Of a stretch of DNA of 64,000 bases, positions 33,549 to 44,838 are shown in pieces. The notes below the pieces were generated by a model. That model searched no databases. It was not told the DNA's origin and saw only the letters and a program-made list of their open reading frames with translations. Position numbers and translations under genes: made by a program. Each line of letters begins with the position of its first letter. Position 1 is the stretch's first letter. Source of the DNA: Deinandra increscens subsp. villosa (taxonomy: Eukaryota; Streptophyta; Magnoliopsida; Asterales; Asteraceae); the NCBI GenBank assembly GCA_039602395.1, contig JBCNJP010000017.1, positions 24,138,275-24,202,274 on the forward strand, written 5' to 3'.

Positions 33549-34185
33549 GAAGGCTCAATCAAATCACGATTTCATCACATTTTCGGATTCATTGTTGCGG
33601 TATTCATTAAAGTATCGCAATTGTTTTTCTGTTTTGGGTTTCGATCGACCGCACTACAAAGCGATTTGGTTTCGTTTTAGTCATCGCAATCAAGAAAAGA
33701 GGAGTGCTTGATTGGTGAAGTCGCGGGCGCCGAAATCGTGTTCAGTGTCGCTGGGGTTTGATCGGACTGAAGGAAGGCAGACGAGAAGGGGCTGCTTATT
33801 TGGGGGTCGCTATGATCAGACAAAAACAAACAAAAAGGAACGTTTTTTTAGGTTTGCTGTGTTACGAAAAAACAAGGGGATAAAAGGATTTTTTTCCTTT
33901 GTCTTGTTGTGAATGGACGACAAAAGGAAAGGACAAAGGGAATTTTTTTTTCCTTTACTTTGTTTGCTGTGATCGAAAAAGGAAAAAGGATGCAGGGACT
34001 TTTTGAGAAGTTGAAATCATAAGGATTTCATTTTTTTTGGCAAAACAGAAATCGAAGGGGAGTGCATCGGGAATTTTTTACGCTAGACGGGTGTTGATCT
34101 TTTGGTGCACGAATCCGAGAAATTCAAGGATCATAGTTAAGAACTTTGATTAAATGAACACGAGGAAGAAATCGAAGTTTGTTTC

Positions 34186-35518
34186 TGTTGGGGTACGACA
34201 GTGGCATTCGGGTCTCGGTAATAGTAATTTTTTTTTATTAATGAAAATAATTATTTACCACAAATAATTATTTAATCAATTACCGAGTAAATTAAAATTA
34301 TATAATTAAATTAACAATTACTTTAATACGCAGCGGAAAACAATTTAATTTACTAACGCGAAAACCAGTTAATTAACGTAAACCAAAACAACAGGATTCG
34401 ACGATCACCAAACGCGCAAACACCTAAAAACGCGTTAAACGAAACGCGATACAATCATAATAAGATATCGTTTAAATCTAAACTAATTATGAGTTTAGAT
34501 ATACCTGAGCGGTGATTCAAACAGACGTTCGAGACACCGAAAGTCAGCGGGTGACGCTAGGGTTTCGCAGGGAATGATTCGTCGAACGAATCGAACTTTC
34601 CTCGTGGATACCGATTTACTACGCGGTGAATCTGGCACCAGGTAAAATCTCGTACGTCGGATCGGGCGCGAACTTGGGTTTGCGGACGACGAGTGAACAC
34701 ACCACACGGTGGCGGTTCACTGCAGGGGTGTCGGCGGTGGGAACCGGCGACGGCGAGGGAGCGGCGACGGCCGGCTTGGGCGACGGCGGCGGTGCGACTG
34801 AGCGGACGGCGGCGCCAGGCTGCTGCGGCGGCTCTGCTTGGATGGCGGCGGCTGACGACGGGGAGGCGGTGGCGGCGGCGGACTCTATGAGGCGGCACGG
34901 CGGCGGCGACGGCTTCGTGACGACGGTTCAACAGTAAGGTGGAACACGCCTAAAGGTGATCAACGGATTAGGTCCTTAGCGATTGATTGAACGGATCGCC
35001 GGAGAACAAGGGAGAGAGGGCGGCGGCGGCGTGGGTGCCATCGGCATCGGTCGAGAGAGAGGAGGGAGGGAGGCCGAAATTCTCTTATGGAGGATTAGGG
35101 TTTTCGCCTCCCTCAATCAGATATATATCTGATTTAATTATTTCCGGATAAGTCCCTCGATTTAAATTAACCCATGATCGAACCTTTAATTAATCAACAT
35201 ATTTTAAACGTTTTAAAATATTTTCCGATTACCGAGACTTAACGAATATTAGTTAAATTACTAATTCGTTAATCGTTCATCTTAAGACGCAAATAATAAT
35301 TAACGTCTTTTGTCGCTTAATTAATCTTAACGATTTATAATAATTAATTAATTATTTATCTATTAAACCATTTAATAAACAAATAATTATTTCTTTTGCG
35401 AATTTGCCGGTTCCAAAAGTAAGCGGACTTTAAAACCCGTTGCCTCTGGTGTAACTCTTACGGGTCTTGACCGGGTCATGTACTTGCTTTAGTCGGGTCT
35501 GGACACCTAAATCCAACA
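34186..35518 (-). repeat. 3' LTR of the nested element (1333 bp)
   Basis: Pairs with 41551-42848. Contains a GC-rich block of GGC/GCG repeats (about 34720-34915) in an otherwise AT-rich LTR. ORFs over this block are composition artefacts. Confidence 0.93.
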
Positions 35519-38500
35519 GTCTCCCACTTGGACTGAGCGCGATTATAAATCAAGAAACAGTCAGAGGTGCTCTAGCTACACGTGGTTGTCCCAACCAGTC
35601 ACGACACTTCAAGTCAAACAACCAAGGCATATCAATAAACTCGTGATATAGTTTAGACTTATGGTATTTGTAAAGTCATCAGATCCTTTCTGTATAAGAC
35701 ATCAATCGAACCAGAGACATGGATTTATTCATTCTCTCCCGTGTTCGATCATTGTATTTCTCGTTTTATTGTTCGAAGTGGTCCAATCAAACACACAGTA
35801 AGTTTGGGTAAGGCCTTACACTTAACACTTGGAACTAACGCGAGGGCCCACGATGTCAAACTGTTGCATTATTGATGCAAGAGTACAGAATCCCATATTG
35901 ACTACATACAACTCCTACTAAGCTTCAGATCCATTCCCAAAAGTAACCGTTATGGCTGGCAGTTACGCGACAGCGTTAAGCTACAATCAAAGAATGTTCC
36001 TTAGCAGACGGAAGGTTGCTCATGTATCTCAATTCGAAGGATACTGTTGAGTATACCATCAATCAGAATTGTCCTATGATTAAATCCATGAAGACAATCT
36101 GATGCAAGTTACGTCCCTACGTCATACTCTAATGAGGTCTTGTGAGTCTGGAACGTCAACAGCTTGAGTCCAAAGTCAGAATAGTCTTGCTTCAGGCGTT
36201 GCTCCCACAATGCCTGATCGACTACGGACTTTTAGAATATTAACGGAATATTTATGGACAATAAAACGTATAAAATTCGAACGCGTTACGCAAAATTCAG
36301 ACTTTCGTCTAACAGCTTAGAGGAGGTCGAATGATTTGGTGCAAACGTTAGTGTTCGACATCCAACACTAAAATCGAACACCGATATGATGCAGAATTCA
36401 CGCACTATACAATAGTGTTATTTCACTGATCTAGCTTGATCATTGAACTTACGAATTCACTATCATGTCCTCGAGTTTCATTTTAGGGTTGCCAATGTTA
36501 GTTATTTCTTAAGATTCAGTGTTTGTCTTGAACAGTGAGTCTTCTTAAGTGAATCGAACTTGTGATAATGCAGTGCCCTTGGTGAGCACATGAACGACTG
36601 TGTTATAACATGAGCATGTTAACTGACTATTTACAGAGTCGAATAAACCCTTTGAATGTTTTATGGCATTCCTAGCTCAGATTTAATTAAAGTGGCTATT
36701 TATGTTCAATGAGTATATCAGTACTCTATCCATGAACATTTCCTTTCATCAATGTTTGGCAGTGATGATGTGATTTTCCATCTAAGGTCGTGGCGTAACC
36801 CTTTACAGCGACATTCCTTGCAATATCTAAGTATTGGATTTCTTTCATATCATATTTAGAATGATTCGAATTGTTTCAAGAGATTGATCGTGTTAGTGGT
36901 TGCTCAGCCATATTATGATCAATACTTAATTTTAATCTTGAAACTTAAATTAGTTGAGGCGTCATTTAAAATTTAACTCAGTAAATTTAAATGATCTTTA
37001 GATCGGCACTTGATTATTATTCCGGTAAGGATCAGTGGCGACGCTCCCACTTGCTTTAGGCAGATTGACATTCCTATCATCATTCCCATTTCAAACCTTT
37101 GGATACTAACTTGCACGAAGAAAACGTGGCAATTAAATTTCGTTTTCAAGAACGAAATTGTTCGATCTCGTAGCATGTGGTACGGAGATCGAATTCTTAA
37201 TATACAGATGTTATGATTCATTCATAAGTTCAAAGATGATTGACAAAGTCATTTCAGAGTTTGATAGCATGGAGATGCTTTCGTCTATGATTGTTTGAAA
37301 GTATCTTATGATAATCGAGATGATGATTTATTCCATCGGACTCTCGGGTCCGACGTTAGAGGATGTTTCCCTTATTCAGGTAAGGTTCACATACAAACTC
37401 TAATCAGAATGTCAACATGTTTCGTTAAGCAACAATCCATTGTTGGTGAAACATTGCCCATCTGGCTCGTCTTGTTTAGGTGCGAGAGTTGCCTTACATA
37501 GTCTTGTGATTTATAAAAACCACGTGTCTTTAGATGTTTAAAGATCTAAATTTTGGACATGTAATTACTAAATTCCATTTTCGCAAGATACCAGTCTTGG
37601 GATTGGAAGTTAGTTATGCAAGTGATATGTGAAGGGGTGTTACGGTTGCAAAGTGTCAAGGGCTTTTATTGTGGCAAGTCATTAGTCTTGTGTTTGTCGG
37701 TTTCATGATGAAACTATGAATCATTATACTAACCACTTTAGTGCATGCCGGATTCAAACACATGTGAGTACAATAAGTGTAATCTAAGACTTCCAAGATG
37801 TGTGTAGGTATACACATGTATATGTAATGGTGATGTGCACCAGGATTGGTATGACCATACTACAATGTTACAATCAGCAAGTGATTACTCCTGTAGTAAT
37901 TCAGCTGGTGATTCAAACTTATATGAACAAACGTCTGCACGGGGAAGAGGATTGATACGTTCCTATGGTTGTAGATCGAAAGGTCGATCTTCAACCAGTT
38001 CGACTTGATTTGATATTCTTGACGTCGGAGGGTTCAAAGTCATAAGACTTATGAACTACCGTTACGTCATGCTTTGTTTCGTAATAAGTACGATAGAAGC
38101 CTAAGGCACTATAGCTTTGATGGGATATAATAACCATGAGGTTATCATGTCACATCTAAGCCAGCCTTAATAAATCAAGTTCACCAGGTTGTGAGGTATG
38201 TTGTTTTGGGATTTTGAACTTAATCTATCAAAAGGTTGAATCAAATTCAAAGTAGATTAAAAATCAGTCATGCATGTTTTGAAAATCAACCATAGTAAAA
38301 AACATTGCGTAGTCAAAATCCAAGGAAAGCAATTGTTTATCCTGGAAAACAGCCAGAGAAACCAAAAACAAAACAAGTTGTTTTAAAACCACCAAGAATT
38401 GTTTTAAACTGAAAACTCAAGACACGAACTTTATTCAGGTGCGGGAATCGCAGGGTAGCTCAGTGTTATCTTGGTTTGCTTCCTTCAGCTTCATGCACCT

Positions 38501-38550
38501 ACAAAATGTCAGGTATGTCAAACATATATTTTGCAGGAATAAGTGAAGCA
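35519..38550 (-). other. Non-coding 3' region of the nested element
   Basis: About 3 kb with no integrase, reverse transcriptase or RNase H motif on either strand. On the minus strand it ends in CAAGTGGGAGAC, a purine tract directly before the 3' LTR. Short ORFs at 36973-37221 and 37295-37501 match nothing. Confidence 0.7.
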
Positions 38551-39452
38551 TCACACAACATAACTTATGTGTATACCTGAGGAATTACCCGGTTGGGCTT
38601 TTCCATTCTTCACCTTGGCAGTCTGGCTTTCTCCAGTGCCCCATCTTGTGGCATTCAAAACACTCGCGTTGCTCAGGCGGCGGTGCCTTGGATGCCTTGT
38701 TCTTGCCCTTCTAGGAGCTTCCATACGCTCTGGTGACAGCTGCCTTTCCTTTATTTTTTGCTTCCACGCATTCCATTCTTAACCTCAGGCTTCTTGACGC
38801 CTCTTGATCGGATCGCGAGTACATCGGGTGCCTTGCGGTTAACAAAGTTAACTTCAGCAGTTTTGAGCATGCCGTGAAGCTCAGTCACTGTCTTTACCAT
38901 GCTATGCATGTTAAAGTTTACCCGGAAAGGGGTGTAGGCACTAGACAGTGAGTGAAGAATCAGGTCAGTCGCCATTTCGGCGGGGATGACGTAATTTAGC
39001 TTCGCTAGGCGGTCGATGTAACTCTTCATCTTCAGGACGTGAGGGCTGACGGGAGCACCTTCGGCCATGCGACAGTTAATAAGTGTCACAATGGTGTCAT
39101 AGCGCTCCTGCCGGGACTGAGTTTCGAACATGCCCCTCAGATCACCGATCATCTGAAAAGTCTTCCTGTCAACCATGTTCTTCTGAATATCAGAGGTCAT
39201 GGTGGCTAGCATAAGACATGCGACATTTTTAGTATTTTTTCGCAATGTGTTATGGGCGTTTCGCGCCGGAGCAGTGTCAGCTTCAGGTTGCTCAGGAACC
39301 TCAGCTTCTAACACGTTCTCCATGTTAGCCATTTTCAGGACAATCCTCAGATTCCTTTCCCAATAAAGGAAGTTGGCGCCATCAAGTTTCTCCTTCTCAA
39401 GAAGAGACTTGAGATGGAAAATCTCTTGGTTTGCACGGTTTGCGTTAGCCAT
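38551..39452 (-). pseudogene. Copia-type gag of the nested element
   Basis: Starts MANANRANQEIFHLKSLLEK at 39452 and reads LDGANFLYWERNLRIVLK, a gag core (LMLATMTSDIQKNM, ETQSRQERYDTI, SYIDRLAKLNYVIP, LHSLSSAYTPFRVNFNMHSM). After a 1-nt shift in an A run (stop at 38751) and a TAG, the frame continues to a zinc knuckle (CFECHKMGHWRKPDC, 38618-38662) with one residue too many between His and the last Cys. It then reads SSGIH, resembling the usual gag-pol junction SGIY, and stops at 38551. The main gag block (about 234 residues) is uninterrupted, so Gag may have been functional until recently. Pol is missing. Confidence 0.85.
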
Positions 39453-39624
39453 CTGAAACAACAAGCAAAAATTTAGTGTTTCGATGTTTGATTCGTATTC
39501 AAGGATGGAAAGCTAATCTTGAATAGGAATTGGGAATTCATTTAGTTAGACAATTTCTCCAGACAGCGTAAAGTGCTTTCAAAATCTCTAAGTAACTAAA
39601 TGGACAACGATTATCACTTGTGAG

Positions 39625-40035
39625 TAGGGATGTTCAACGAATCGAATTTCGAATACTCGAGTTAATCGAATCAAATTATTCGAATTTCAATTTTTAAAAC
39701 CTGAATTCGAATTCGATTCTAATTCGAAGTTGATTCGAACAACTCGATTCGAATTCGAATTCGAAATAGAATTCCCATTCGAATTCGATTCGATTTGAAC
39801 AAAACAATATGCCTAACATACCTCACGGCTGCCTGAACACTATCTACCGATCCACTATGTTCTTTGATTCCATCTTGAACAACCAAATTTAAAACGTGTG
39901 CCTTACATCGAACATGATACCATTTAGCATCTAAGACACAAAGATTACCCCATTGTACAAACTTACCTTTTAAGTACTCCATAGCCGTATCGTTACTACT
40001 AGCATTGTCAACTGTTACGGTATAAACATTTTAAG

Positions 40036-40102
<67 letters not shown>

Positions 40103-40272
40103 CAAATTTCGAATCGACTCGAATTCAAAATCTCAAATTCTAATTCGATTCGAAATTCGATATTAGACGTCGAATCGAATTTTAAATTTCAAACCGAATT
40201 TTGAATGGCTCATTTTCGAATCGAATCGAATTTCGAATTATTCGAGTCGGATTCGAAAACTGAACACCCCTA
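39625..40272 (-). mobile_element. hAT-type MITE with captured transposase fragment
   Basis: Ends TAGGGATGTTCA and TGAACACCCCTA (inverted, one mismatch), flanked by 8-bp direct repeats CTTGTGAG (39617-39624 and 40273-40280), as expected for hAT transposition. The interior is rich in GATTCGAATTCGAA words and a TA run (about 40042-40099). Confidence 0.9.
39809..40028 (-). pseudogene. hAT transposase fragment
   Basis: Reads VTVDNASSNDTAMEYLK ... RCKAHVLNLVVQDGIKEH ... AAVRYVRH. This is the plant hAT block with the catalytic-fold motifs (VDNASxND, CxAHxLNLxVxDG). About 70 residues only, fused at both sides to repeat DNA, so it encodes no enzyme. Confidence 0.88.
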
Positions 40273-40379
40273 CTTGTGAGTAACTGTCACAACTCCCGTT
40301 ATGGGGATTTTGCGAACGGATCAACGAAATACGTTTAGCCCCATCTATGCCCATTCTGTCTGCATGCCGGCTAAAGGTT

Positions 40380-40531
40380 CGGTGTTGAAATACTCCAATA
40401 CCAAAGGTGCGTGTAAAGAGGATGGTAGTTGTCCTAAGTGGTCAATGTGTGCGTACGGTGTTGAAATACTCCAATACACTCACCTTGGAAGATACCCTAA
40501 ACACCACGTGCGGTGTTGAAATACTCCAACA
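40380..40531. repeat. Three direct repeats of CGGTGTTGAAATACTCCAA
   Basis: Copies begin at 40380, 40456 and 40511, in the leader of the nested element between primer-binding site and gag. Confidence 0.9.
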
Positions 40532-41536
40532 CGGATGCATCTGTCAATATGTTCCAAGTTAGACTTGACTTAGGATGGCATAAACTACCGGTTTTAGGCT
40601 TACCAGATAGGATTATTTAGTCATATTTTAATATTTAATGTGACGACAAATTTTATGAATCCTATCTCACTAGGGACGATCATTTAAATAACCTAAGTAT
40701 TAATGATCTACGCGTCGCGAGACGATAACCAGTTATTAATAATGTTCGATTATTTTACCGAAAAATCCGAATTTAATGTCGAATTAAATTGGTTATTAAA
40801 TTTTATAAAGTCGTAATAAAATTAGGACTTTTATTTAATCGATTGCAAATTTTGTTTTATACCGGTAAAACTAAGTTTGGATTTTTAGTTGGCGTGTTAA
40901 TCAAATTAAGACAAGCAACCAAAAACAAAACAAACACACATGCACATATTCGGCCATGCAGGGGTTTCGATATTGTCAGAGCCTATGAGAATATCGAGGA
41001 AGGTCAAGGGACCTAATAGTAAATCAACCACGAGAACAGAAAACTCCCTGATTGATTTAGTCGCTCCCACTGGCTTCAACAAGCTCCTGCGCGTCATCAG
41101 GAAACGTCGGTCTCGTTTTGGGTTTTAGCCATTTTCGAAAATCCCAAAAGGGATAATCTCAAATGGGCCCTCGTGTCAAGCTCGTCTCGTTCGTCCAGGC
41201 GAAGGTGAGCAATTACAAAATTAAAATAAAACTATTCTATTTTAAACAAATACAACTTTGAACCCAGTTAAAAGTGGGCCAATCCAAAACAAAACAACAT
41301 GGGCCAAATGGGCCAAACCATAACGAATCCATGACAAAATAAAATTAAGGTTGAGCCGAATATGTACGAAAAATAATTCAATCAATTTATTGTCGGATTA
41401 CGTTTAGTGGATCCAAATCGACTAACATATTTAAATGGCGATTCATTCTATTTCGCGACTTTCGGGTTCAGAACCCAAATTCGTGAAAGTACACCGGTTT
41501 AAAATTGACCGGTTAGGGTTTGCGTGTGGCGATGAA

Positions 41537-41550
41537 GGCTCTGATACCAC
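41537..41550 (-). other. Primer-binding site of the nested element
   Basis: Minus strand GTGGTATCAGAGCC directly follows the 5' LTR; matches initiator methionine tRNA. Confidence 0.92.
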
Positions 41551-42848
41551 TGTTGGGTTACCGACAGTGGCATTCGGGTCTCGGTAATAGTAATTTTTTT
41601 ATTAATGAAAATAATTATTTACCACAAATAATTATTTAATCAATTACCGAGTAAATTAAAATTATATAATTAAATTAACAATTAATTTAATACGCAGCGG
41701 AAAACAATTTAATTTACTAACGCGAAAACCAGTTAATTAACGTGAACCAAAACAACAGGATTCAACGATCACCAAACGCGCAAACACCTAAAAACGTGTT
41801 AAACGAAACGCGATACAATCATAATAAGATATATGTTTAAATCTAAACTAATTACGAGTTTAGATATACCTGAGCGGTGATTCAAACAGACGTTCGAGAC
41901 ACCGAAAGTCAAGGGGTGACGCTAGGGTTTCGCAGGGAATGATTCGTCGAACGAATCGAACTTACCTCGCGGATATCGATTTACTACGCGGTGAATCTGG
42001 CACTGGGAAAATCTCGTACGTCGGATCGGGCCCGAACTAGGGTTTGCGGACGACGAGTGAACATGCCACATGGTGGCGGTTCATGGCAGGGGTGTCGGCG
42101 GTGGGAACCGGCGACGGCGAGGGAGCGGCGGCGGGCTGCTGCGGCGGCTAGGCTAGAGCTGCTGCGGCGACTCGGCTTGGATGGCGGCGGCGGACGACGG
42201 GGAGGCTGCGGGGCAGACTCGATGAGGCGGCACGGCGGCGTCGACGGCTTCGTGACGGCGGTTCAACAGTGAGGTGGAACACGCCTAAAGGTGATCAACG
42301 GGTTAGGTCCTCGTGATTGATTGAACGGATCGCCGGAGAACAAGGGAGAGAGGGCGGCGGCAGCGTGGGTGCTCTCGGCGTCGGTCGAGAAAGAGAAGGG
42401 AGGTAGGCCGAAATCCTCTTATGGAGGAATAAGGTTTTCGCCTCCCTCAATCAGATATATATATCGAATTTATTTCCGGATAAGTCCCTCGATTTAAATT
42501 AACCCATGGTCGAACCTTTAATTAATCAACATATTTTAAATGTTTTAAAATATTTTCCGATTACCGAGACTTAACGAATATTAGTTAAATTACTAATTCG
42601 TTAATCGTCGTCTTGAGACGTAATTAATAATTAACGTCTTTTGTCGCTTAATTAATCTTAACGATTTCTAATAATTAATTAATTATTTATCTATTAAACC
42701 ATTTAATAAACAAATAATTAATTCTTCTGCGAATTTGCCGGTTATAAAAGTAAGCGGACTTTAAAACCGTTGCCTTCGGTGTAACTCTTACGGGTCTTGA
42801 CCGAGTCGGGTACTTGATTTAGTCGGGTCTGGACACCTAAATCCAACA
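41551..42848 (-). repeat. 5' LTR of the nested element (1298 bp)
   Basis: Pairs with 34186-35518. Shorter by 35 bases, mostly in the GC-rich block (about 42070-42275). Confidence 0.93.
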
Positions 42849-43692
42849 GTTTCCAGCGGGGAGACATGCGATTCTCCATCACATCATCGATTGCTAGAAG
42901 TGAGGACAGGGTTCCTCAAGTGAAATTCAATTCGGAGGGCAGTAACCGTGGGCACCAGTCTGACGCAAGAGGCAAGGGGGTGACATCGGGTTTTTTTTAA
43001 TTTGAATCTGTTTGAATCTGCAAAACAGTGAAGGCAGGAAGGGCAAGGCGGTGATGTTGGATGAGGGGCAGATTGGAATCGAGGCCAGACGGGTAAGGGG
43101 TTCCAAAAGAAGGATTAGGGGCTGTGTTGCAGAACAAGAACAATCAGAAAATTGTCGCTTGTGTTCCTAATCCATAAAATCGAGGACCAAAGAAAGAAGA
43201 AGAACGAGTCCCTAAATTGTTTGGAGCGTAAAACAATATCAAGAGAAGAAACAGGAGTTGCGTTATCATTAAAGGATTGAAGACCAAAACATCAGAAGAA
43301 AATTCAACGAAAGGAAGGATAGACTCATTCAGAAATTGACGATCTTGCATTCTAATTATCCAATTCGCAGTCATCTTTTACTACAAATTTCAGAGAAGTT
43401 TAACGAGATCCTTGCATTGATTTCGATGGAGGGGGCAACAACCGTGTGACGAGTACCGGCGGGAGGGGAAAGGGGAGACACGAGGGGCCTCGCAAAATTG
43501 AAGATTGACAATGAAGGAAGACGGGCATCAAAATTGGTAGGAATGAAGAAGAAGACAGTGAAGAAGGTGACTGGTCGTGCAAGATAACCAAGAAACAATT
43601 CAAGACAAAATTAGATGAAGATTCCTGAAAGGGCGTGGAACGTGACACAGAAGATCAAGAAGCAAACTTGGATCAACAATTAGGGAGGTGTA

Positions 43693-43983
43693 TGTTGGCC
43701 TTAATTATTGATCAAGTTTGACACAGTTACGGGTAAATTGTGTAATTACTAGAAAGTATAGTTTAGTATCTTTGTGTATTTGTTATTAGTTCAGGGGTTG
43801 TAAGTGTCATTTAGAAAGTTTACAACCGCCATGTCATGTATATATATATATCGCTGTATATGCAGATTGTATGTAACCGAATGTGATATTAATTCGATCA
43901 AAAAATTTTGGTTTTCTTTAAATCGTGTTTATTCCTTGTTCTTGATGATTCGATGATTGATTGGTGATCCGTAGGGACCAATA
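43693..43983 (+). repeat. 3' LTR of the outer element (291 bp)
   Basis: Pairs with 33252-33533 and is followed by TSD TGTGA. A purine stretch (TTAGGGAGGTG) precedes it. Confidence 0.9.
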
Positions 43984-44214
43984 TGTGAGATGTGAAAAAC
44001 AACATGTTGACCATGTGAGCACGTAAGAAGAAGTATAGAACTTGGAGAAAGTATAATGTAACATGTCATCAAAATTGGTACTTTCTACATGGTTTCTAAT
44101 TAGAGCTGTGTAAGAAAAAACAAGTTCATAGTTGTTAACCTTCTTAAAATTTAGGGTGAGATTTTGGGAAAGGGTCCTCCTATACTCACACCCCTTGACT
44201 TTTTTCTACACCCC

Positions 44215-44289
44215 TTTACGGGGTCGTAAATTCATTTACGGGGTCGTAAACATTTTACGGGGCCGTAAATTAGTTTACGGGGTCGTAAA
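44215..44289. repeat. Left TIR array of TTTACGGGGTCGTAAA motifs
   Basis: Four near-palindromic 16-mers at 44215, 44235, 44254 and 44274, that is every 19-20 bases or about two helical turns. Partners lie in the right TIR. The layout suggests transposase binding sites; this is inference. Confidence 0.85.
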
Positions 44290-44536
44290 ACGCCAATTTC
44301 GAGGAATTCAGAGATTCCCTGACTGATTTGATTGTATTACGGGGGTGTAACATAACATACGGGGGCGTAAAGTTTAAAAGTTCTACAAAATGCGTTTCAA
44401 CCGTTGCCGTCTTTTCAATTGAAAACTTATTGAGTTGTATAAGAAGCCATCTTGCAAACTATAAGAATTCATAAGAAGAAATCTTGCTTCCAACCTTGCA
44501 AATTGTATCGTTGTATCCCGAGGTTATTAATCAATA

Positions 44537-44766
44537 ATGTCGTACTGGGACTTCCTTTTTCCTGCAGACTCATCTTCTACCAACCAGGTAATTATTATTA
44601 TTATCATTACCGTATACTTATTAGTATTATTACTACACTTATTGTTTTAGTAATTTTTAAACTCCGTATTTATATTTATAGAATTATTATTATTTTATTA
44701 TATTTATTTGATTATTATTATTAATATTATTGTTAGAATTATTAGTATTAACTTTAGATTTTATTA

Positions 44767-44838
<72 letters not shown>

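Larger units (their letters stand above)
34186..42848 (-). mobile_element. Copia-like gag-only LTR retrotransposon nested in the previous element
   Basis: LTRs at 34186-35518 and 41551-42848 start TGTTGG and end CCAACA on the plus strand. Flanks are GTTTC (34181-34185 and 42849-42853). The primer-binding site lies at the right and gag reads leftward, so the element is on the minus strand. It has a gag near 39.4 kb and about 3 kb of non-coding DNA where pol should be. Its leader carries a hAT MITE. It must be mobilised in trans. Confidence 0.9.
33252..43983 (+). mobile_element. Short non-coding LTR retrotransposon (about 2.06 kb without its nested insert)
   Basis: LTRs at 33252-33533 and 43693-43983 start TGTTGGCC and end ACCAATA. 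They are flanked by TGTGA (33247-33251 and 43984-43988). An initiator-Met primer-binding site is at 33536. The own interior is only 33534-34185 and 42854-43692, with no gag or pol. Everything between is a second LTR element. It fits the class of small non-autonomous LTR elements (TRIM/LARD range). The PBS at the left sets the plus orientation. Confidence 0.88.

Noticed and set aside
34557..34937. ORFs of 100-124 residues on both strands over the GC-rich LTR block
   Set aside because: Low-complexity Arg/Ala/Gly translations in overlapping frames, inside an LTR, and disrupted in the partner LTR.
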